A DNA stretch of 64,000 nt from Curtobacterium pusillum (GTDB taxonomy: Bacteria > Actinomycetota > Actinomycetes > Actinomycetales > Microbacteriaceae), in contig NZ_VEIY01000003.1 in NCBI RefSeq assembly GCF_007680845.1, forward strand, positions 1 through 64,000, written 5' to 3'. Positions within the stretch are counted from its first letter, which is position 1; each line of letters begins with the position of its first letter. Shown piece by piece: positions 52,989 to 63,183 of the stretch. Both the position numbers and the translations under genes were made by a program. The notes under the pieces were generated by a model. The model worked only from the letters and a program-made list of their open reading frames with translations. It was not told where the DNA came from and did no database searches.

Positions 52989-53192
52989 ATGACCGAGAAG
53001 CGCGATCCCGATCCCGAGACCCTCGAGCCGCTGAGCCATGACACGCAGTCCGGCGAGGCCGACTACGTCGCGACGAGCCCCGGTGGTGCCGGGACGGAAC
53101 GGCACGTCCCGCTGCCCGAGGAGGAGCAGGGCCGCGGCACCGAGTACGACCCGGTCGACCAGGGCCCGCAGCAGGAGGGCCAGGGCGGCTAG
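52989..53192 (+). CDS. Small acidic hypothetical protein (67 aa)
   Basis: The product (TEKRDPDPETLEPLSHDTQS and onward) is hydrophilic, Glu/Gly/Gln-rich and probably disordered. TAGACG lies 6 bases before ATG 52989, suggesting a leaderless mRNA. It overlaps the convergent yidC-like gene by 4 bases, the two stop codons sharing CTA/TAG. Confidence 0.6.
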   Translation: MTEKRDPDPETLEPLSHDTQSGEADYVATSPGGAGTERHVPLPEEEQGRGTEYDPVDQGPQQEGQGG

Positions 53193-53938
53193 GCCAGTGC
53201 CCGCCGCAGGACGGCCCGTTCGCCGAGGGTCCACGCGGCGCTCGTGACCACGTACAGCGCGGCGGGGAGCGGTGCGATCGCGGCGAACACGACCGTGACG
53301 AACGGCGCGAACCGGGCCACGGCGGCCGCGGCACCAGGGGCTGCCGTCCCCGCAGCCGGCTTGCCGGCGGCGGGCACCACCGGGTTCCACCGCGCGTTCG
53401 CCCGCCGGCTGGCCTCGACGACCACGGCGAGCACCGCCAGCAGCAGCACGACGACCCAGGCGTGCACCCACAGCGGCGACGTCACGGTGACCAGCAGGGA
53501 GTGCCCGAGCGGGACGCCGAGCAGCGTCGCCGACAGGAGGGTGTTCGCCGTCCCGCCGATCGACGCGTGCGTGAAGAGCGCGTAGACGAGCGAGAGCACC
53601 GGCGCCTGGGCGAGCACGGGCAGGCACCCCGCGAGCGGCGACACCTTCTCGTTCGTGTACAGCTCCTGCAGCGCCCGCTGCAGCCGCTCGGTGTCCTTCG
53701 CGTACCGGGCGCGCAGCGCGGCGACCCGGGGAGCGAGCCGCCGACGGTCCCGTTCGGCCCGGACCTGCAGGACGGACAGGGGCACGAGCGCCGCCCGGAC
53801 CACGAGGGTGAGCAGGACGACGGCGATCGCGGCGGCGTACTCGCCGGCGACGGGGGAGAGGGCTGCGGCGGTCTGGGCGAGGAGGTCGGCGCCCGCGTGC
53901 AGCAGGGGCCCGACGAGGGGCAGGGTGGTGATGTCCAT
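53189..53938 (-). CDS. YidC/Oxa1-family membrane insertase (short paralogue)
   Basis: The 249-residue protein has the 60KD_IMP layout: LLTLVVRAALVPLSVLQVRA with the conserved hydrophilic-groove Arg in the first core helix, LYTNEKVSPLAGCLPVLAQA, and further helices to TSAAWTLGERAVLRRAL. Members insert and fold membrane proteins. It has no large periplasmic domain and no C-terminal basic tail, so it is probably a second YidC, not the ribosome-docking one. It lies 67 bases after a DUF6412 gene. Confidence 0.85.
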   Translation of the reverse strand: MDITTLPLVGPLLHAGADLLAQTAAALSPVAGEYAAAIAVVLLTLVVRAALVPLSVLQVRAERDRRRLAPRVAALRARYAKDTERLQRALQELYTNEKVSPLAGCLPVLAQAPVLSLVYALFTHASIGGTANTLLSATLLGVPLGHSLLVTVTSPLWVHAWVVVLLLAVLAVVVEASRRANARWNPVVPAAGKPAAGTAAPGAAAAVARFAPFVTVVFAAIAPLPAALYVVTSAAWTLGERAVLRRALA

Positions 53939-54005
53939 GACGTTCCGATCGGTTCGGTGGGAGGGGTCGCGTGTGCGGCCCGGCCACCGGTCGGTGGTCA
54001 GGGCC

Positions 54006-54284
54006 TCAGGCGACGACTCCCGGTGCCCGCTCGCGCGCGTGCCCGTCGGCGTCAGGGTGACTCCACGCGATCCGCGTGACGAGGTCGGCCGGGGCCCGGT
54101 CCGACGATGCCGGTCGGGGCAGGACGAGCCCGAGCACGACCGCGAGCACCGCGGCGACGAGGACGGCGACGGCCACCGCGGAGAGCCCGAGGGCCGCGAC
54201 GACGACGAGCGGCACGGCACCGACGGCGGGGTCGCCGAGCACCAGCGCGGCGGTGACGCGCAGGAACAGCTCGACGACGGTCAT
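54006..54284 (-). CDS. DUF6412-type two-helix membrane protein
   Basis: The 92-residue protein has two hydrophobic helices (about 8-30 and 32-56) and a conserved-looking tail with APADLVTRIAWSHPDADGHA. This matches small actinobacterial DUF6412 proteins, recalled as neighbours of yidC paralogues. The function is unknown; partnership with the insertase is inferred from position. Confidence 0.65.
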   Translation of the reverse strand: MTVVELFLRVTAALVLGDPAVGAVPLVVVAALGLSAVAVAVLVAAVLAVVLGLVLPRPASSDRAPADLVTRIAWSHPDADGHARERAPGVVA

Positions 54285-54351
54285 GGTCCGTTCACAGTAA
54301 CGCCCGCGCGCCGTCGGTGGGGAAGTGGCTGGTCAGGGCAGGATCGTGCCC

Positions 54352-54837
54352 ATGACCGCAGGTTCGCCGAGCACCCCAGCGACCGCCGCCCTCGAGCGGG
54401 CGGGGATCCCGTACACGCCGCACGTGTACGAGCACCACGAGACCGCCACGAACTTCGGGGAAGAGGCAGCGGCGGCCCTCGGACTCCGCGAGGAGCAGGT
54501 CTTCAAGACCCTCGTGGTCTCGGTCGACGGCGCCCTCGCGGTGGCGATCGTCCCGGTGGCGAACCGGCTCGACCTCAAGGCCATCGCCGCGGCGTGCGGC
54601 GGCAAGAAGGCGACCCTGGCGGACCCGGCGCTGGCCGAGCGTCGCACCGGCTACGTCGTCGGCGGGATCAGCCCGGTCGGCCAGAAGACGGCGCTGCGCA
54701 CGGTCGTCGACGAGTCGGCCCTGTCCTACGCGAGCATCTTCGTGTCCGGCGGCCGGCGCGGGTTCGACATCGAGGTGGCCCCGGCCGACCTCGTCCGGGT
54801 GACCGGAGCGACCGCGGCGCCGATCGCACGCGCGTAA
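54352..54837 (+). CDS. ybaK: Cys-tRNA(Pro)/Cys-tRNA(Cys) deacylase (YbaK/EbsC)
   Basis: The 161-residue editing-domain protein has ALGLREEQVFKTLVV with the catalytic Lys, GGKKATLADPALAERRTGYV and GGISPVGQKTALRTVVD, the YbaK signature. It hydrolyses mischarged Cys-tRNA(Pro). ATG 54352 is preferred over GTG 54325, but neither has a clear ribosome site. Confidence 0.92.
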   Translation: MTAGSPSTPATAALERAGIPYTPHVYEHHETATNFGEEAAAALGLREEQVFKTLVVSVDGALAVAIVPVANRLDLKAIAAACGGKKATLADPALAERRTGYVVGGISPVGQKTALRTVVDESALSYASIFVSGGRRGFDIEVAPADLVRVTGATAAPIARA

Positions 54838-54905
54838 CTCGACCTGAGTCGGGTCGCCGCAAGTTTCTGCCGCGACCGGGAATGACCCGATCCCTCCTGC
54901 GTTGC

Positions 54906-54926
54906 ATTGAGTCAAAGGCACTCAAG
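54906..54926 (+). promoter_or_regulatory. HAIR element (HspR operator)
   Basis: TTGAGT, 7 bases, ACTCAA (54907-54925) is a perfect match to the HspR-associated inverted repeat except for the outermost base (A in place of C). It lies just before the ribosome site of the Clp ATPase, so heat-shock repression by HspR is expected. Confidence 0.85.
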
Positions 54927-54942
54927 TTCCCAGGAGGTCCCT

Positions 54943-57537
54943 TTGCCAGCAACGTTCGGTCCGACCGGCGGCAACGACTCGTTCGACGAGTTCCTCGCAC
55001 GCCTGCTCGCGGCCAAGGAGACCGGCGCCCAGCGATCCGTACCGCTGGGACGCCCGGTCGACATCACGCGACTGCTCAGCCGTCGCACCCACGAGATGCT
55101 GCAGCACACGGCGGAGTACGCCGTCGAGCAGGGTCAGCACGAGATCGACGCCCTGCACATCCTGCACGTGCTCGTCCGGACCGACCCGTTCACGGCGGTC
55201 ATCCGCCAGGCCGGGGTCGACCCCGAGCAGCTCGCCGACGAGATCGAGCAGCGCCTCCCGCTGGCCCGCGAGCGGGTCGAGGGCACCGGCCGACCGGCGC
55301 TCACCGGCACCGCGCAGCGCATCCTCGTCGAGGCCACCCAGGCCGCGCGCGGATTCGGCAGCACGTACACCGACCCCGAGCACGTCTTCTTCGCGCTCGT
55401 CATGGACCAGGACACCGTCACCGGGCAGCTGCTCGCGAGTGCCGGCGTCACCCCGCAGGTCATGCAGGACTACGCGGCGCAGGCTGCTGCCGCGGCACGA
55501 GAGGGGCGCCCCATGCCGGGTACCGACGAGGCCACCGCGACGAACGCGACGGAGTCCGACACCCCGACGCTCGACCAGTTCGGCACCGACCTCACCGAGC
55601 GCGCCCGTGACGGGCACGTGGACCCGGTGATCGGCCGTGCCGACGAGATCGAGCAGACCGTCGAGATCCTGCTCCGCCGCACCAAGAACAACCCCGTCCT
55701 CATCGGCGAGCCCGGCGTCGGCAAGACCGCGATCGCCGAGGGCCTCGCCCAGCGCATCGCCGACGGTGACGTGCCCGTGCTGCTCCAGGGCAAGCGGGTC
55801 GTCTCGCTCGACCTCGCGGGCATGCTCTCCGGCACCCGCTACCGCGGCGACTTCGAGGAGCGGCTGACGAAGGCGATGGACGAGATCGCGGCGCACGCCG
55901 ACGAGCTCATCGTGTTCGTCGACGAGCTCCACACCGTCGTCGGCGCCGGTGGCGGCGGCGAGGGCGGCTCGATGGACGCCGGCAACATCCTCAAGCCCCG
56001 CCTGGCCCGCGGCGACCTGCACATGATCGGCGCGACCACGCTGAACGAGTACCGCCGGATCGAGAAGGACGCCGCACTCGAGCGCCGCTTCCAGCCGGTC
56101 ACCGTGGGGGAGCCGAGCGTCGAGGACGCTGTCGCGATCCTCACCGGGCTCGCCCCGCGCTACGAGGTGCACCACGACGTCGTCTACACGCCGGAGGCCC
56201 TCCGCGCTGCCGTCGAGCTCTCGCACCGGTACGTGACCGACCGGCACCTGCCGGACAAGGCCATCGACCTCATCGACCAGGCCGGTGCACGCCGTCGGCT
56301 CGCCCGGTCGGGTGACGTCGACGTGGCCGCGCTGCGGACCGAGGTCGAGTCGCTCACGGCGTCGAAGGACGCCGCGGTCGCCGAGGAGCACTACGAGGAG
56401 GCGTCGCGTCTCCGCGACGAGATCGACGGACTGGAGGCGCGGATCACCGCCGCCTCGCAGTCGGACGCCAGCCGCGCCTCCCGTCAGGAGCAGGTGGGCA
56501 CCTCGATCACGGAGACCGACATCGCCGAGGTGGTGGCGCGCGCCACCGGCATCCCGGCCACGCGGCTCACGCAGGGCGACCGCACCCGACTCGCCGCGCT
56601 CGAGGACGAACTCCACGAGCGTGTCGTCGGCCAGGACGACGCCGTGCGCGCCATCGCGACCGCGGTCCGGCGCAGCCGGACCGGCATGGGCGACCCGCGC
56701 CGACCGGTCGGGAGCTTCCTGTTCCTCGGCCCGACCGGCGTCGGCAAGACCGAGCTCGCGAAGGCCCTCGCGGGGTCGCTGTTCGGGGACGAGTCGGCGA
56801 TGCTCCGCTTCGACATGAGCGAGTTCGGCGAACGGCACACCGTGTCGCGCCTGGTCGGTGCCCCTCCCGGGTACGTCGGCTACGACGAGGCCGGCCAGCT
56901 CACCGAGCGTGTCCGTCGGAACCCGTACTCGGTCGTCCTGCTCGACGAGGTCGAGAAGGCGCACCCGGACGTGTTCAACCTGCTGCTGCAGGTGCTCGAC
57001 GACGGTCGCCTGACCGACGGTCAGGGCCGCACGGTGGACTTCCGGAACACGGTCGTCATCATGACGTCGAACATCGGGTCCGAGTTCCTCGCGTCGCGCT
57101 CCGGTGCGCTCGGGTTCTCGGCCTCGGCGGACGGCGGGTACTCCGAGGATGACCTGCGCGCCCGGGTGATGGGCAGGCTCCGCGAGTCGATGCGGCCCGA
57201 GTTCATCAACCGCATCGACGAGATCGTGCTGTTCCGCAAGCTGGACCGCACGCAGCTCCACTCGATCGTCGACCTGCTGCTGCAGGACACCGCGCTCCGA
57301 CTGCTCGCGCAGGGCATGACGCTGTCGGTGTCCGACCAGGCGGTCGACTGGCTCGCCGAGCACGGGTACGAGCCGGAGTACGGCGCCCGTCCGCTCCGCC
57401 GCCTCATCCAGCGCGAGGTCGACGACCGGATCGCGGGGCTCGTCGTGGACGAGGCCGTGACCGACGGCGACACGGTGCGGGTGGACGTGGTCGACGGCGG
57501 GCTCGCCGCCACGGTCGCGGTGCCCGCCGCGGTCTGA
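54943..57537 (+). CDS. ClpC-like AAA+ unfoldase (HspR-controlled)
   Basis: The 864-residue Hsp100 has an N-domain of two Clp_N repeats (about 45-190), AAA-1 (Walker [15 protein letters not shown], Walker [13 protein letters not shown]), a short middle with a UVR-like [17 protein letters not shown], and AAA-2 ([16 protein letters not shown], ending [17 protein letters not shown]). The middle domain is too short for ClpB. LGF in SGALGFSAS sits where ClpC has its ClpP-docking tripeptide. The TTG start at 54943 is set by AGGAGG. It unfolds proteins for ClpP or for disaggregation in heat stress. Confidence 0.9.
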   Translation: MPATFGPTGGNDSFDEFLARLLAAKETGAQRSVPLGRPVDITRLLSRRTHEMLQHTAEYAVEQGQHEIDALHILHVLVRTDPFTAVIRQAGVDPEQLADEIEQRLPLARERVEGTGRPALTGTAQRILVEATQAARGFGSTYTDPEHVFFALVMDQDTVTGQLLASAGVTPQVMQDYAAQAAAAAREGRPMPGTDEATATNATESDTPTLDQFGTDLTERARDGHVDPVIGRADEIEQTVEILLRRTKNNPVLIGEPGVGKTAIAEGLAQRIADGDVPVLLQGKRVVSLDLAGMLSGTRYRGDFEERLTKAMDEIAAHADELIVFVDELHTVVGAGGGGEGGSMDAGNILKPRLARGDLHMIGATTLNEYRRIEKDAALERRFQPVTVGEPSVEDAVAILTGLAPRYEVHHDVVYTPEALRAAVELSHRYVTDRHLPDKAIDLIDQAGARRRLARSGDVDVAALRTEVESLTASKDAAVAEEHYEEASRLRDEIDGLEARITAASQSDASRASRQEQVGTSITETDIAEVVARATGIPATRLTQGDRTRLAALEDELHERVVGQDDAVRAIATAVRRSRTGMGDPRRPVGSFLFLGPTGVGKTELAKALAGSLFGDESAMLRFDMSEFGERHTVSRLVGAPPGYVGYDEAGQLTERVRRNPYSVVLLDEVEKAHPDVFNLLLQVLDDGRLTDGQGRTVDFRNTVVIMTSNIGSEFLASRSGALGFSASADGGYSEDDLRARVMGRLRESMRPEFINRIDEIVLFRKLDRTQLHSIVDLLLQDTALRLLAQGMTLSVSDQAVDWLAEHGYEPEYGARPLRRLIQREVDDRIAGLVVDEAVTDGDTVRVDVVDGGLAATVAVPAAV

Positions 57538-57553
57538 TCAGTTCCCTCGAGGA

Positions 57554-57581
57554 CGCCCCGACGCCGAAAGGCGCCGGGGCG
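57554..57581 (+). terminator. Terminator after the Clp gene
   Basis: CGCCCCGACGCC (57554-57565) pairs with 57570-57581, one mismatch, with a GAAA loop and TTCG following. Confidence 0.75.
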
Positions 57582-57712
57582 TTCGACGTTCGGCGTTGGC
57601 GTTCGGGAATGCAATTCCGGACGAATCGCCGAAAAGGGGGTTGCGCGGTGATTGCGGGTGTGGATAGTGTTCACGAGCACCAGTCAGCACGAGACCGAAA
57701 GGGGGCCTGACC

Positions 57713-57784
57713 ATGATGATCACCGCAACGACTCCGTTCCGTGGCATCCGTACGTTCGGCGGCACCCCTGTCCGGGTCCGCTGA
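57713..57784 (+). CDS. Micro-ORF with strong ribosome site (23 aa)
   Basis: AAAGGGGG precedes ATG 57713; the frame MMITATTPFRGIRTFGGTPV and three more residues stops at TGA 57782-57784. The peptide is basic and ends RVR. It stands alone in a long non-coding stretch with a TAGTGT -10-like element near 57664. It could be a leader peptide or a small secreted or signalling peptide; no family is recognised. Confidence 0.4.
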   Translation: MMITATTPFRGIRTFGGTPVRVR

Positions 57785-58099
57785 CACGGAGCGTCCCACA
57801 CCAGTCGACACCTGTGTCCTGACCCGTCTCCCGCGCTGAGTCCGCCTCGCCAGGAACGGTCTGACACCGCCGTCGGTCGCACTGTCCGTCGTGCCCGATC
57901 GTCACCGTCCGCGGTGACGATGGCGGCGTGGCGGAATGCGGCCGCGAATGTCGGTGGTCGGTGCGACGCTCCTGGTATCGGCAGCAATTCCTGACCGCTT
58001 CCCCGCGCATTCTCGCGTGGGCGCGGAATGCATTCTCGCGCATTCATTCCTCCTGCCCGTGTGCCGGGCAGTTCCGTCATGCCCTGAAGGGGACACACC
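57785..58099. other. Non-coding stretch with one strong hairpin
   Basis: A 10-bp perfect stem (57898-57907 with 57912-57921, TCCG loop) is the main feature, possibly ending the micro-ORF transcript. The GCATTCTCGCG word occurs twice near 58,007 and 58,029. No gene or RNA family is recognised. Confidence 0.5.
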
Positions 58100-58336
58100 G
58101 TGTCAACGAAGACCACCGCCATCCGCCCTCCCGGAACCCGCGCGGCACGCCGTCGGGTCTCGCTCTCCGACCGCATCGCGCTCCGCATCGGGATGACCCT
58201 CATCATCTGGAGCCGTCGCACCCACCACGTGCGTCCGTCGGTCGACATCGCCACACGGAACCGGCTCGAACGCGAGCGGCTCGACCGTGAGGCACGCTGG
58301 CTCGTCCAGAGTGCCGCGATGCACCTCTGGCACTGA
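58100..58336 (+). CDS. Small basic hypothetical protein (78 aa)
   Basis: GTG 58100 follows GAAGGGG. The product has SLSDRIALRIGMTLIIWSRR, one possible short membrane-contacting helix, then an Arg/Glu-rich amphipathic helix (TRNRLERERLDREARWLVQS). Similar small proteins are recalled from Microbacteriaceae, but no function is known. Confidence 0.6.
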   Translation: MSTKTTAIRPPGTRAARRRVSLSDRIALRIGMTLIIWSRRTHHVRPSVDIATRNRLERERLDREARWLVQSAAMHLWH

Positions 58337-58400
58337 GCACCACCGGCGCGGCGTGCGCCGACTCGTCGGACGTACGCCGCGCCTCCCGTACCGTTGTCTG

Positions 58401-58943
58401 GTGACCGAAACCGCAGCTGCACTCGTCGAACGACTCACCGCCATCGTCCCGGACTTCCCGTCGCCGGGGATCCTGTTCCGCGACGTGACGCCGGTGTTCT
58501 CCGACCCGGTCGCGTTCGGTCGCGTCTGCGAGGCCCTCGCGGCACCCTTCGCCATCGGCGACGGGTTCGCGGCGGTCGCCGGCATCGAGGCGCGCGGCTT
58601 CGCCCTCGCCGGGGGCATCGCCGCGCAGCACCAGGTGGGCGTGCTGACCGTCCGCAAGGCGGGGAAGCTCCCGGGCGAGGTCCTCAGCGAGCAGTACGCG
58701 CTCGAGTACGGCGAGGCCGAGCTCGAGCTGCGCCCGGGTCAGCTCCCCGCTGGTACCCGGGTGCTCGTCGTGGACGACGTCCTCGCCACCGGCGGCACCG
58801 GAGCGGCCACCATCACGCTGCTCGAGCGCGCCGGCTACGAGGCGATCGGCTTCGCCGCGCTGCTCGAACTCGACGGCCTGTCCGGTCGCGCGCGCCTCGA
58901 GCCGCGCCTGCCCGTGCAGACCCTCGGCGCCGTCCCTGCGTGA
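58401..58943 (+). CDS. apt: Adenine phosphoribosyltransferase
   Basis: The 180-residue enzyme has VPDFPSPGILFRDVTPVF at the start, GIEARGFALAGGIA, RKAGKLPGEV and the PRPP loop VLVVDDVLATGGTGAAT, all as in Apt. It salvages adenine to AMP. TACCGT ends 6 bases before GTG 58401 and no ribosome site is seen, so the mRNA is likely leaderless. Confidence 0.95.
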   Translation: MTETAAALVERLTAIVPDFPSPGILFRDVTPVFSDPVAFGRVCEALAAPFAIGDGFAAVAGIEARGFALAGGIAAQHQVGVLTVRKAGKLPGEVLSEQYALEYGEAELELRPGQLPAGTRVLVVDDVLATGGTGAATITLLERAGYEAIGFAALLELDGLSGRARLEPRLPVQTLGAVPA

Positions 58944-58957
58944 GCCCGCGCGCGCAC

Positions 58958-58963
58958 TAGTCT
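58958..58963 (+). promoter_or_regulatory. -10 element before thrS
   Basis: TAGTCT has the TAnnnT form and lies 35 bases before the thrS start, allowing a short leader that includes the ribosome site. Confidence 0.4.
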
Positions 58964-58997
58964 TGACGCACCCATTCGATCGAGGAGTCCCATCATC

Positions 58998-61034
58998 GTG
59001 ACCGAGTCAGTCGCCGCTCCGCCGGAGAACGCCGAGCCCGCAGCCGTGCCCCAGGCACCCGAGCCCCGCACCGCGACGACGACCACTACGGGGACCGAGC
59101 TCTTCGACGGCGTGCGCGGTGTCGTCGCGATCCGGGTGGCCGGCGTCCTCAAGGACCTCGCCGCCGAGGTGCAGGCCGGCGAGACCGCCGAGGCCGTGAC
59201 CCTCGACGAGCAGGACGGGCTCGACATCCTCCGCCACTCGGCCGCGCACGTGCTCGCGCAGGCCGTCCAGCAGATCAACCCGGACGCCAAGCTCGGCATC
59301 GGCCCGCCCGTCACCGACGGCTACTACTACGACTTCGACGTCGCCGAGCCCTTCACCCCGGACGACCTCAAGGCGATCGAGAAGGGCATGGACCGCATCG
59401 TCAAGCAGGCCCAGCGCTTCCGTCGCGTCGTCGTCACCGATGAAGAAGCGCGCGAACGCATGGCGGGGGAGCCCTACAAGCAGGAGCTCATCGGCCTGAA
59501 GGGCGCTGCCGAGGCGGGCGACTCGGGCGAGAGCGTCGAGGTCGGCGCCGGCGAGCTGACCGTCTACGAGAACGTCGACCCGAAGACCGGCGAGGTCGTC
59601 TGGCAGGACCTCTGCCGCGGCCCGCACGTGCCGCACACCCGCTGGGTCGGCAACGCGTCGAAGCTCATGCGCGTCGCCGCGGCGTACTGGCGCGGGTCCG
59701 AGAAGAACCCGCAGCTGCAGCGCATCTACGGCACCGCCTGGCCCGACAAGGACCAGCTGAAGGCCTACCTCGTCCGTCTGGAAGAGGCGGCGAAGCGCGA
59801 CCACCGCAAGCTCGGCGCCGAACTCGACCTGTTCTCGTTCCCGGACGAGATCGGGTCCGGCCTGGCGATCTTCCACCCGAAGGGCGGCATCATCCGCCGC
59901 GAGATGGAGGACTACTCGCGCCGTCGGCACGAGCAGGAGGGCTACTCGTTCGTCTACACGCCGCACATCACGAAGGGTGACCTGTTCGAGCAGTCCGGGC
60001 ACCTCGGCTGGTACAAGGACGGCATGTTCCCGCCCATGCACATGGACGAGGCCAAGGACGAGGACGGCAACGTCACCCGGCAGGGGGCTGACTACTACCT
60101 CAAGCCGATGAACTGCCCGATGCACATCCTCGCCTACCGCTCGCAGGCCCGGTCCTACCGCGACCTGCCGCTGCGGATGTTCGAGTTCGGCACGGTGTAC
60201 CGCAACGAGAAGTCCGGCGTCATCCACGGCCTCACCCGCGTCCGCGGCATGACCCAGGACGACGCGCACATCTTCACCACGCAGGAGAAGATGAAGGAGG
60301 AGCTGACCACCACGCTCCAGTTCGTGCTCTCCCTCCTGCGCGACTACGGCCTCGACGACTTCTACCTCGAGCTCTCCACGAAGGACCCCGAGAAGTACGT
60401 CGGCGACGACGAGGTCTGGGACGTCGCGACGAACACCCTGCGCGAGGTCGCCGAGGAGTCCGGTCTCGAACTCGTCCCCGACCCCGCGGGCGCGGCGTTC
60501 TACGGCCCGAAGATCTCGGTGCAAGCGCGGGACGCGATCGGTCGCACGTGGCAGATGTCGACCGTGCAGCTCGACTTCAACCTGCCGGAGCGCTTCGGCC
60601 TCGAGTACGCGGCGGCCGACGGCACCCGTCAGCGCCCGGTGATGATCCACCGCGCCCTGTTCGGCTCGATCGAGCGCTTCTTCGGCGTCCTCACCGAGCA
60701 CTACGCGGGCGCGTTCCCGGCGTGGCTGTCACCGGTCCAGGTCGTCGGGATCCCGGTCGCGGCCGAGTACGGCGACTACCTCGACGAGGTGATCGCGACG
60801 CTCCGCTCGCACGGCGTCCGCGCCGAGGTCGACCACTCCGACGACCGGATGCAGAAGAAGATCCGCACGCACACCAAGGCGAAGGTGCCGTTCCAGCTCA
60901 TCGCCGGCGGTGACGACCGGGACGCCGGAGCGGTCTCGTTCCGGTTCCGCGACGGCCGACAGGACAACGCGGTGCCGGTGGCCGAGGCGGTCGACCGCAT
61001 CCTCACCGCGATCCGCGAGCGCGCGCAGGTCTGA
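58998..61034 (+). CDS. thrS: Threonyl-tRNA synthetase
   Basis: The 678-residue class II synthetase has an editing domain ([12 protein letters not shown] and the matching C-x-x-H in [11 protein letters not shown]), core motif 2 [20 protein letters not shown] and motif 3 [16 protein letters not shown], with zinc ligands in MNCPMH and the C-terminal anticodon domain. A 25-residue Ala/Pro/Thr N-tail precedes the shortened TGS-like domain. The GTG at 58998 follows GAGGAG. The HIT gene overlaps by one base. Confidence 0.97.
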   Translation: MTESVAAPPENAEPAAVPQAPEPRTATTTTTGTELFDGVRGVVAIRVAGVLKDLAAEVQAGETAEAVTLDEQDGLDILRHSAAHVLAQAVQQINPDAKLGIGPPVTDGYYYDFDVAEPFTPDDLKAIEKGMDRIVKQAQRFRRVVVTDEEARERMAGEPYKQELIGLKGAAEAGDSGESVEVGAGELTVYENVDPKTGEVVWQDLCRGPHVPHTRWVGNASKLMRVAAAYWRGSEKNPQLQRIYGTAWPDKDQLKAYLVRLEEAAKRDHRKLGAELDLFSFPDEIGSGLAIFHPKGGIIRREMEDYSRRRHEQEGYSFVYTPHITKGDLFEQSGHLGWYKDGMFPPMHMDEAKDEDGNVTRQGADYYLKPMNCPMHILAYRSQARSYRDLPLRMFEFGTVYRNEKSGVIHGLTRVRGMTQDDAHIFTTQEKMKEELTTTLQFVLSLLRDYGLDDFYLELSTKDPEKYVGDDEVWDVATNTLREVAEESGLELVPDPAGAAFYGPKISVQARDAIGRTWQMSTVQLDFNLPERFGLEYAAADGTRQRPVMIHRALFGSIERFFGVLTEHYAGAFPAWLSPVQVVGIPVAAEYGDYLDEVIATLRSHGVRAEVDHSDDRMQKKIRTHTKAKVPFQLIAGGDDRDAGAVSFRFRDGRQDNAVPVAEAVDRILTAIRERAQV

Positions 61035-61660
61035 TGACCCGTCCAGGAGGCGCAGCGCAGGTCCCCGGGACCGGTCACGTCGACGACGCGGCCGGGTCCG
61101 GGGACGACCCCCTGGTGATCCGGGACGCCGCGACCGCCGCTGCGGTGCCCGATGCCTTCCAGCGCCTCTGGAACCCGCACCGGATGGCGTACATCGACGC
61201 CGGTCGCGAGGGCAAGGGCCGCGGCCACGACGACGACTGCCCGTTCTGCGAGGCGCCGCAGAAGTCCGACGAGGACGCCCTGATCGTCGCCCGCGGCGAA
61301 CACGCGTACGTCCTGCTCAACCTCTTCCCGTACAACAACGGGCACCTGCTCGTCTGCCCGTACCGGCACGTCCCGCTCTACGACGAGGCGACACCGGACG
61401 AGCTCCGCGAGATCGGCGAGCTCACCCAGACGGCGATGCGGGTCCTCCGGTCCGTCTCGCACTGCGACGGCTTCAACATCGGGATGAACCAGGGCGAGGT
61501 CGCCGGGGCTGGCGTCGCCGGCCACCTCCACCAGCACATCGTGCCCCGGTGGCAGTCGGACGCGAACTTCTTCCCGATCATCGCGCGGACGAAGTCGATG
61601 TCCCAGCTGCTCGGCGAGACCCGGCGTCTCGTCGCCGAGGGGTGGCCCACGGACCACTAG
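61034..61660 (+). CDS. HIT-domain nucleotide phosphorylase/hydrolase
   Basis: The 208-residue protein has the histidine triad HLHQHIVPRW and a CPFC zinc motif, in the form of the actinobacterial thrS-linked HIT protein related to AP4A phosphorylase. It degrades dinucleoside polyphosphates or similar. ATG 61034 overlaps the thrS stop (TGATG). Confidence 0.93.
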   Translation: MTRPGGAAQVPGTGHVDDAAGSGDDPLVIRDAATAAAVPDAFQRLWNPHRMAYIDAGREGKGRGHDDDCPFCEAPQKSDEDALIVARGEHAYVLLNLFPYNNGHLLVCPYRHVPLYDEATPDELREIGELTQTAMRVLRSVSHCDGFNIGMNQGEVAGAGVAGHLHQHIVPRWQSDANFFPIIARTKSMSQLLGETRRLVAEGWPTDH

Positions 61661-61663
61661 ACT
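61658..61663 (+). promoter_or_regulatory. -10 element for pdxS, overlapping the HIT stop
   Basis: TAGACT includes the TAG stop of the HIT gene and ends 9 bases before the pdxS ATG, which lacks a ribosome site. A leaderless pdxS mRNA from inside the operon is likely. Confidence 0.5.
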
Positions 61664-61672
61664 GTCGGCATC

Positions 61673-62593
61673 ATGAGCGACAGCAGCAGCACCCCGAGCA
61701 CCCCCGGCACCTCGATCACCGGCTCCGACCGCGTCAAGCGCGGCCTCGCGGAGATGCTCAAGGGCGGCGTCATCATGGACGTCGTCGACGCCGAGCAGGC
61801 CCGCATCGCGGAAGAAGCCGGCGCCACGGCCGTCATGGCCCTCGAGCGCGTCCCCGCCGACATCCGCGCCCAGGGCGGCGTCGCCCGCATGTCCGACCCG
61901 TCGATGATCGAGGAGATCATCGCGACCGTGTCGATCCCGGTCATGGCGAAGGCCCGCATCGGTCACTTCGTCGAGGCCCAGGTGCTGCAGGAGCTCGGCG
62001 TCGACTACATCGACGAGTCCGAAGTGCTCTCGCCCGCCGACTACGTGAACCACATCGACAAGTGGAACTTCACCACCCCGTTCGTCTGCGGTGCCACGAA
62101 CCTCGGCGAAGCCCTCCGACGCATCACCGAGGGCGCGGCCATGATCCGCTCCAAGGGTGAGGCCGGCACGGGCGACGTGTCCGAAGCCACGAAGCACATC
62201 CGCACGATCAACAAGGAGATCGCGGCGCTGCGCAACCTCAAGGAAGACGAGCTGTACGTCGCCGCCAAGGAACTCCAGGCGCCGATCGACATCGTCAAGG
62301 AGGTCGCACAGACCGGCAAGCTCCCGGTCGTGCTCTTCACGGCCGGTGGCGTCGCGACCCCGGCCGACGCCGCGATGATGATGCAGCTCGGCGCCGACGG
62401 CGTGTTCGTCGGCTCCGGCATCTTCAAGTCGGGTGACCCGGCGAAGCGCGCCGCCGCGATCGTCAAGGCCGTCGCCTTCCACGACGACCCGAAGGTCATC
62501 GCGGACGCCTCGCGTGGCCTCGGTGAAGCCATGGTCGGCATCAACGTCGCCGACGTCCCGGCACCGCACCGCCTGGCCGAGCGCGGCTGGTGA
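61673..62593 (+). CDS. pdxS: Pyridoxal 5'-phosphate synthase, PdxS subunit
   Basis: The 306-residue barrel enzyme has [20 protein letters not shown], the catalytic Lys in [15 protein letters not shown], and the second Lys region [15 protein letters not shown], standard for PdxS. It condenses ribose 5-P, glyceraldehyde 3-P and ammonia to PLP. pdxT overlaps its stop by 4 bases. Confidence 0.97.
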   Translation: MSDSSSTPSTPGTSITGSDRVKRGLAEMLKGGVIMDVVDAEQARIAEEAGATAVMALERVPADIRAQGGVARMSDPSMIEEIIATVSIPVMAKARIGHFVEAQVLQELGVDYIDESEVLSPADYVNHIDKWNFTTPFVCGATNLGEALRRITEGAAMIRSKGEAGTGDVSEATKHIRTINKEIAALRNLKEDELYVAAKELQAPIDIVKEVAQTGKLPVVLFTAGGVATPADAAMMMQLGADGVFVGSGIFKSGDPAKRAAAIVKAVAFHDDPKVIADASRGLGEAMVGINVADVPAPHRLAERGW

Positions 62594-63183
62594 GCGCGCG
62601 GCCCCGCATCGGGGTGCTCGCGCTGCAGGGTGACTTCCGCGAGCACATCGCGTCCCTCACGGAACTCGGCGCCGACGTGGTGCCGCTGCGTCGTCCGGAG
62701 GAGATCGCGGCGCTCGACGGCGTCGTGATCCCCGGCGGCGAGTCGAGCGTGATGGACAAGCTGTCCCGTGCGTTCGGCGTGGCCGAGCCCCTGGCCGACG
62801 CGATCCGCGGTGGTCTCCCGACCTACGGCACCTGCGCGGGCATGATCATGCTCTCTTCGCGCATCGCCGCCGGCATCGACGGCCAGCAGACCCTCGACGT
62901 CCTCGACACCACGGTCCGACGGAACGCGTTCGGCAGCCAGAACGACTCGTTCGAGGTCGACGTCCCGATGCCCGCGCTCGGGGACGCCCCGGTGCACGCG
63001 GTGTTCATCCGTGCGCCCGTGGTCGAGGAGCACGGACCCGGGGTCGACGTCCTCGGGGCCCTCGCCGACGGGCAGGTCGTCGCCGTGCAGCAGGGCAACG
63101 TCATCGCGAGTGCCTTCCACCCGGAGGTCGCGGGCGAGGACCGCTTCCACCGCCGCTTCCTGGACCTCGTCCACAGCGCCTGA
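62590..63183 (+). CDS. pdxT: Pyridoxal 5'-phosphate synthase glutaminase subunit PdxT
   Basis: The 197-residue class I glutaminase has [32 protein letters not shown], the nucleophile Cys in [11 protein letters not shown], and [12 protein letters not shown] with the His-Glu pair. It supplies ammonia to PdxS. The GTG start overlaps pdxS (GTGA). Confidence 0.97.
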   Translation: MSARPRIGVLALQGDFREHIASLTELGADVVPLRRPEEIAALDGVVIPGGESSVMDKLSRAFGVAEPLADAIRGGLPTYGTCAGMIMLSSRIAAGIDGQQTLDVLDTTVRRNAFGSQNDSFEVDVPMPALGDAPVHAVFIRAPVVEEHGPGVDVLGALADGQVVAVQQGNVIASAFHPEVAGEDRFHRRFLDLVHSA

